NCBI GenBank assembly: GCA_027625915.1
Contig: JANTQA010000032.1
Location: 12,230,001-12,294,000, forward strand
Reading direction: 5' to 3'
DNA length: 64,000 nucleotides
From: Anaeramoeba flamelloides
Taxonomy: Eukaryota > Metamonada > Anaeramoebidae
In this document: positions 58,886 through 64,000 of the stretch, one piece after another
How the letters are laid out: each line of letters starts with the position of its first letter
How positions within the stretch are numbered: position 1 is the stretch's first letter
Program-made: the position numbers and the translations under genes
The notes under the pieces: model-generated
The model's input: the letters and a program-made list of their open reading frames with translations, nothing else
Databases searched by the model: none
What the model was told of the DNA's origin: nothing

Positions 58886-59879
58886 ACATTTAAACCGATA
58901 GAATGCTTTATTCAAAGCTTATTATAAATAATTTTGAAAAAGGAAAATAAAGTTAAAATTTTCAGATATTTATTTGAATTTGTCAGGATTATTTAATTTT
59001 GTGGTAATTGCTCAAACATCTCAAGATTTTTGATTCATATTTGAATCGAATTATAAATCTTCTAATTTAATTTTGGCAACATTTGCTTTGTTAAAATTCA
59101 AAATTTCGGGTTTGTTTAGATTTTTTAGTTTAATTTTTCAGCAACAAATAAGGAGACAGACCGTTCAAAACCGTTGGTTGACAAATATTCAACTTTATTC
59201 ACTTGTATTTTTATATATTTTTTCAAAAAATAGATTTAAGTGACTGGTCTAAATTAAAAATTTTTTTGACAAATTTCTAAAAGAGGATTCCTTATTTAGA
59301 AACCTTTTTAATATTGATAAAAAAACAGGTTTTTTAATCTTAGAACTATTGGTTATTGATTTAAAAAAAATATCTAGCAGTCAAAAAAAATCTTCCAAAT
59401 TTTTTTTTTGATTTTAATTTTTTTTATGTCTATTAAAAAATAAAATTTATCAGTTTTCTCTGTTTTCAATAGCACAGTATCGTCGAGGGGTATAAGATTG
59501 TATACAACTCCAGACCCAGCTAGGTTTGCTTTTTAAAAAGAAAAGCCCCTTTTTAAAGTAAAAAACAGTAAAAATGTTCGTTTCATTATAGGTCCAATTC
59601 TTGGATTTAGGATGACGTTTTTTTGGGTTTAAAAAGCGAATAAAAGTAGAAAAAGGTGATATAAAACATCAATTCTTGTTTTTTTTTAATATAATTTTTA
59701 AATTTTGGAATCAAGAAATTTAAAAAATAAAAAATATTTTTTTATTAAAAATATTATAAATTTTCACCCTTTACAAAACCCATTTTTTCAAAATTTGATT
59801 TATTCCCATAATTATAATCTTTATTAATAATATGCAGTCTTTTTTTCAGTTTATTTATTGTAGTTTATTTTTAACATCT
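58886..59879. other. Gene-poor stretch with relic and a G+C-richer island
   Basis: Positions 59265-59345 match part of the relic at 1440-1520. Positions 59475-59545 form a G+C-richer island (GTATCGTCGAGGGGTATAAG, AACTCCAGACCCAGCTAGG) ending in a T run. It is open in several frames, and I cannot tell exon from non-coding RNA. Confidence 0.35.
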
Positions 59880-60082
59880 TACAGTTAGTTTCGTTTTTAA
59901 GGCACAAACTTTCTACGAAATTTAAGGCACAATAAAAATCTCAAATTAAGGCACATGATTTCAAATTCTAGTAAAATAATTTATGAAAATTAAAATTCTA
60001 AAAAAATGTGCTTTAATTTGAGATTTTTTTGTGCTTTAAATTTCGTTGAAAGTTTGTGCCTTAAATGTGAAACTGACTGTAA
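59880..60082. mobile_element. AAGGCACAA foldback MITE
   Basis: ACAGTTAGTTTCGTTTTTAA on the left is mirrored by TGTGAAACTGACTGTAA on the right. The arms are about 85 bp. There are three (T)TAAGGCACA boxes in the left arm and their complements in the right. Confidence 0.85.
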
Positions 60083-60758
60083 TTTGTTGAACTATTTTTT
60101 TTTAATTTCATTGGTTTGATATCTCGATAAAAACGATAATCCACCAATCAATAAAATATTTGCCAAGTTTCTATAATTCCAATTTAAAAGCACCAAATTT
60201 GCTCTCAACAAAAATAAAATTGAAAAAACAAAAAAAAAAAAATTGGTGCAAATTTATTAATTTTTGAATTAAAATGCACATTATAATTTGTATGGAATTC
60301 ACTATTTATATTATAAATTGTTTTGTGTGAAAAACATTTTCAAATTGAATTATAATTTTTCAAACAAAAATGAAATCTGAAAAATCGGTAACATTTCGAA
60401 TTGTGAATTCACGAAAATAAAAAACCCATAAAATAATTTGATACACGGTTGTTTTCTAACTAAAATTATTCATTTTCGATCCTTAATCCGAATTTTTTTC
60501 TCCGAATGTTCGACTGTTACCAAAATTGTGAATGGTGTGTGAAGAATGCCAAAAAAAAAAAAAAAAAAAAAAAAAACATGAAAACAAAAGTGAGGAATGA
60601 ATTTTCGAATTACTTGGTATGGACCTCAAATTTAGAAAATGTAGCCGAGTAAAACCGAGCACAAAATTTTCACATGCTTTATAAACGCATGAATTCATAC
60701 CCCAAATTGTGAATGATTCTACTAATCATTTTCAAAAAGGAGTGGTTACCAAATATGA

Positions 60759-60960
60759 TACAGTCAGTTTCACTTTTAAGGCACAAACTTTCAACGAAAT
60801 TTAAGGCACAAAAAAATCTCAAATTAAAGCACAATTTTTTGGAATTTTAATTTTCACAAATTATTTTACTAGAATTTGAATTTTGTACCTTAATTTGAGA
60901 TTTTTTTTGTACCTTAAATTTCGTTGAAAGTTTGTGTCTTTAAAACGAAACTGACTGTAT
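60759..60960. mobile_element. AAGGCACAA foldback MITE
   Basis: The ends are TACAGTCAGTTTCACTTTTA and AACGAAACTGACTGTA, with a TA at each side and three boxes per arm. The spacer is about 30 bp around ATTATTTTACTAGAATTTG. Confidence 0.85.
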
Positions 60961-61403
60961 CTAACCTCGAGGTTACAATATATAATTGTTTTCCAGATGA
61001 TATATTACACGTGGGGATAACAAAAAAAAAAAATTTTTTTTTAATGTAATGACCGAGATTTTATTTTTTCATAAAATTGAGAAGTATGCGCGAATGGTTC
61101 ACAAAACTTTGGAAATGATGTGATTAAGGAACTCAATAAATTGTTTGGAGTATTTTTGTTAGTTGTTGTTTTTTTTGATTGTGGTGGGTAAATTGTTTTA
61201 TCATTTTGAAAGATGTTTTAAATTCTATGTATAGAGTAACTTCTCTTGATTTTTTGATGGGTTTTAGAACCACGTATTATTTTTTCTCTTATCGAAGGTA
61301 CACTGTTTTTTTTTTTTTTGTTTTCTAGGTTATCTGTTATTTTGTTATTAAATAGGTGTTTAGTGTTATACGACTTAGCTTTTAAACATGGAATCATCTA
61401 TCC

Positions 61404-61480
61404 AATCAGTTTCACTTTTAAGACACAAACTTTCTACAAAATTTAAGACACATAAAAATCTCAAATTAAGGCACAATATT
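61404..61480. mobile_element. Solo arm of the AAGGCACAA MITE
   Basis: Only the left arm is present (AATCAGTTTCACTTTTAAGA, ATCTCAAATTAAGGCACAAT). The right arm is missing. Confidence 0.7.
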
Positions 61481-61630
61481 TTGGTTAATACACAAGAGTA
61501 AATATAAAACTGGTATCAAAAATTTTTTTATTGCTCAACAAATTCAACATTTTCTTAAATTTCGATTTTTGGTGTTTAGAAGTCTCTAGGACATCTAGTT
61601 TTCGAGATATTTCCAAAATCGATTTTTATA

Positions 61631-61832
61631 TACAGTCAGTTTCACTTTTAAGGCACAAACTTTCAACGTAATTTAAGGCACAATAAAAATCTCAAATTAA
61701 GGCACAAATTTTGGAATTTTTTTTTTTTACAATTTATTTTACTAGAATTTGAATTTTGTGCCTTAATTTGATATTTTTTTGTGCCTTAAATTTCGTTGAA
61801 AGTTTGTGCCTTAAAAGTGAAACTGACTGTAC
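61631..61832. mobile_element. AAGGCACAA foldback MITE
   Basis: The ends are TACAGTCAGTTTCACTTTTA and AAAAGTGAAACTGACTGTA, flanked by TA. The arms are close to identical, so it is probably young. Confidence 0.87.
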
Positions 61833-62178
61833 AAATTTTTTAATAGTGATTTTTTACAGCTATTTTGGGCAATAACTCGAAAAATATAAGAGCCCCAAAA
61901 AAATGAAAAATCGAGATTGTTTTTATATTTTTTTATATAGTGTTCCCCCATATGTTAAAATGAATTTGAAAGTTTTTTTTTTTAATTGTAGGTTTTACTA
62001 TATATAAATACTTTAAAATCTTCTACTCCACACACGGAAAAAACTACTTAGTTACCAGTATTTATCCGAATTTTGGTACCTTAAGAGGATTTGAATTTTT
62101 GAAAAAAAATTTTTTTGAAAAGATTTAAAGGTAAATTCAGGTAGCAAACATGTATACTTTAATTGATCAAATTATATA

Positions 62179-62210
<32 letters not shown>

Positions 62211-62228
62211 AGTATTAATTTAATTGAT
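61833..62228. other. Intergenic, no gene seen
   Basis: AT-rich DNA, with AAAACTACTTAGTTACCAG and GGTACCTTAAGAGG as the only less-simple segments. Nothing is assigned. Confidence 0.45.
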
Positions 62229-62303
62229 CTTATCAGGAATCGAACTCCGGCTAAACACTTTTCAAATTTTGAGATCTCGGTGCTCTACCGCTGAGCTAAT
62301 GAG
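62229..62303 (-). pseudogene. tRNA-like relic with A and B boxes
   Basis: The minus strand has a canonical A box, TAGCTCAGCGGTAGAGC, and a B box, AGTTCGATTCC, at tRNA spacing, followed by a T-rich terminator-like run. The anticodon stem after CCGAG does not close and the T stem and acceptor pair poorly, so I cannot read an anticodon. It is either a dead tRNA gene or the head of a tRNA-derived SINE. Confidence 0.45.
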
Positions 62304-62634
62304 TAATTATTGGATATTTTAAAATTATAAAATTTTGAAGATAATAAAATTGAATTTTTAATTGAGTAATTTTTCTAATATATATTTTTTTTTTGAAAAA
62401 AAAAAAACTCTAATTTTTTTACGATTAAATTTTGATTTTTCAATGTAAAAAAATTAACAAATTTAAAATTGAATTAAAAAAAACTTTTTTTAATAGGAAA
62501 CTCTTGTAAAAATTTTTTTGAATTTTTTTAGCATTTTTTTTATATTTTTCTAGTGATTACACTATCAAAAATTTGAAAAATTGAATATTTAGATAAAATA
62601 AGATGAGGTCTAATAATTTTTTTTTCCAAAATAT

Positions 62635-62836
62635 TACAATCAGTTCCACTTTTAAGGCACAAACTTTCAACGAAATTTAAGGCACAATAAAAATCTCAAA
62701 TTAAGGCACAAAATTTTTTATTCTAGTAAAATAAATTGCAAAAATTAAAAATTCCAAATTTTGTGCCTTAATTTGAGATTTTTTTGTGCCTTAAATTTCT
62801 TTGAAAGTTTGTGCCTTAAAAGTGAAACTGACTGTA
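62635..62836. mobile_element. AAGGCACAA foldback MITE
   Basis: The ends are TACAATCAGTTCCACTTTTA and AAAAGTGAAACTGACTGTA, with near-identical arms and three boxes per arm. Confidence 0.87.
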
Positions 62837-64000
62837 GATTAAAAAATACATTTTTTAATAACCGAAAGATAAAAAAATAACAACAATAAAAAAACTTGAA
62901 ATTTTGATTCAATTATTTTCTCAAAAATAATTATTTATTCACACTTTGAAAAAGAAAAAACGAAACTGATAAATCTTTTCTCTTTCACTGATTTTAATCA
63001 AACTCAACTCTGTAAAGGACTTTGTTTATTTTCCCAATTATTATTAAAAAAATAGTTCTTATTTTTAAGAAACTGAAAAAAACCTTTCGAATGGTAATTT
63101 TATCATAATTTTAAAAACTTGAAATTATAGAAAAACAAAAGAGTGTAAAAACAAAAAGTAGGTTTCAAGAAAAAAAACAATTGGACAAGACAACAAACAA
63201 ATCTTTTATTTTGTAGAAAGCAACCATTGCAATTTTTTTTCGAATCATACTGCGTTTTAGGCAAATCCAAAAATAGTTTTTCAGGTCTATTTTTCAAATT
63301 AATTTTTGTACGTCTTCCACAAACACAACAAGGTTTTGCTTTTCTGCTCCTATTTTTTTTTATTTTTGGTATTTTTCGGAAAAGTCGAAAAATTGCAACT
63401 TTCAAAAAGGGGAAAAATGAAAAAATTTTTAATTCTAAAAAAACAATAACTAATTTTTATGAATGCCATTTAGCAAGATTTCATAACTTTTCAAAGAAGT
63501 TTTTCACTTTGATTTCGATTCGAAGTAATTGGCAAAAAATTTTCTCAATCTCGATTAAATTTAGGTAAAAAAAATTTAATAGAGATAGTCCCTTGATTAA
63601 AAAAAGTTTTAGTTCAACACTAATAAACAAAACTTATCTTAATTACATTGATAAATAAATATAAAATCGATTTTAAATGAGCCCAGTTCTAAATCGAGGC
63701 TTTTGAAAAATTTAATGATCCATCAAAGCCATAATTTTTCAATTTAAATCCCTTCCAAAAAAAACAAAAAAATTTTGAATATTTTGTCTTTCCTTTTAGA
63801 CATAATTCAATTTTCCACTTTTTTCTATTTACACATTTTGATTCCTGTTCTCAATAATCATAACACCAAAACAACCTTTCAAGACTTGATTTTCCTTTGT
63901 TTTGAGAAACCCAAGATTTGTTGATAATTCAAAATGAAAATCTATTTCTGATATCTCTTCAAATCCAAAATTGATTGAAACAAAACCAATCGTCTCAAGT
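62837..64000. other. Right-edge stretch with decayed coding pieces
   Basis: A minus-strand ORF at 63405-63103 has KAKPCCVCGRRTKINLKN and NCNGCF, a possible CxxC...CxxC zinc-binding fragment. On the plus strand 63450-63600 (TNFYECHLARFHNFSKKFF, then NFNRD-like sequence) shares about 80 bp with the relic at 1510-1590. No complete gene is visible. Confidence 0.3.

Noticed and set aside
59475-59545. U4 snRNA (GCACAGTATCGT resembles GGCAGTATCGT)
   Set aside because: The stem II pairing region and the GCTAATTGAAA-type segment of U4 are missing, so only a few bases agree.
59880-62836. CRISPR-like array from spaced AAGGCACAA boxes
   Set aside because: The boxes are in inverted arms of 200-bp foldback elements dispersed through eukaryotic DNA. 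There are no unique spacers and no cas genes.
63103-63405. Zinc-finger transposase gene from the CCVCG...CNGC segment
   Set aside because: Only one short stretch is protein-like. The remainder is Phe/Lys low complexity, and no catalytic domain is nearby.

Overview
The window is nuclear DNA of a free-living or anaerobic protist with a very AT-rich genome (roughly a quarter G+C by eye, with long A and T runs everywhere). The genes are clearly eukaryotic: ribosomal protein eS8, an importin-alpha, a Furry/Mor2/Tao3 scaffold with long Asn/Asp/Lys linkers, a RhoGAP protein, a coiled-coil protein and a nuclear tRNA-His. Spliceosomal introns are present (GT...AG, nine located, mostly 80-250 nt). The gene at the left edge is an acetyl-CoA hydrolase / acetate:succinate CoA-transferase with a short N-terminal leader, an enzyme typical of hydrogenosomes and mitochondria. 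Low G+C, Asn-rich linkers, RhoGAP and this enzyme fit an amoeboid metamonad (Anaeramoeba-like) or an amoebozoan. That placement is inference.

Layout. 1-526: 5' part of the CoA-transferase gene (minus). 1116-1950: decayed coding relic. 2049-2676: a MITE with a LINE 3' fragment nested in it. 6145-7270: eS8 (minus, three exons). 7435-8900: MITE plus decayed LINE. 8.9-15.5 kb: no recognisable gene. 15.58-16.91 kb: two more copies of the same MITE, then decayed coding segments to 18.3 kb. 18852-27796: the Furry-family gene, the dominant feature. 27.8-35.6 kb: intergenic DNA with a LINE carrying YADD reverse transcriptase and a 1.26-kb DNA element. 35634-37043: RhoGAP gene. 38.3-41.5 kb: LINE remnants, a foldback MITE and the second copy of the 1.2-kb element. 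44039-45000: two-exon coiled-coil gene. 49252-57376: importin-alpha, five exons including a 25-nt microexon, with one 6.3-kb intron filled with transposable elements and a perfect 0.22-kb-arm palindrome. 58255-58325: tRNA-His. 59.9-62.8 kb: a cluster of 200-bp foldback MITEs and a tRNA-like relic.

The host genes do not form a pathway. Furry and RhoGAP both act in cell shape and polarity in other eukaryotes, but nothing here links them beyond proximity. Most of the interest lies in the mobile-element layer: at least four non-autonomous DNA-element families and eight or so LINE fragments, many nested or abutting. Some are old and decayed; others (the palindrome arms, and MITE arms that match almost perfectly) look recent. 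I saw no retrovirus-like, Polinton-like or toxin gene remains.
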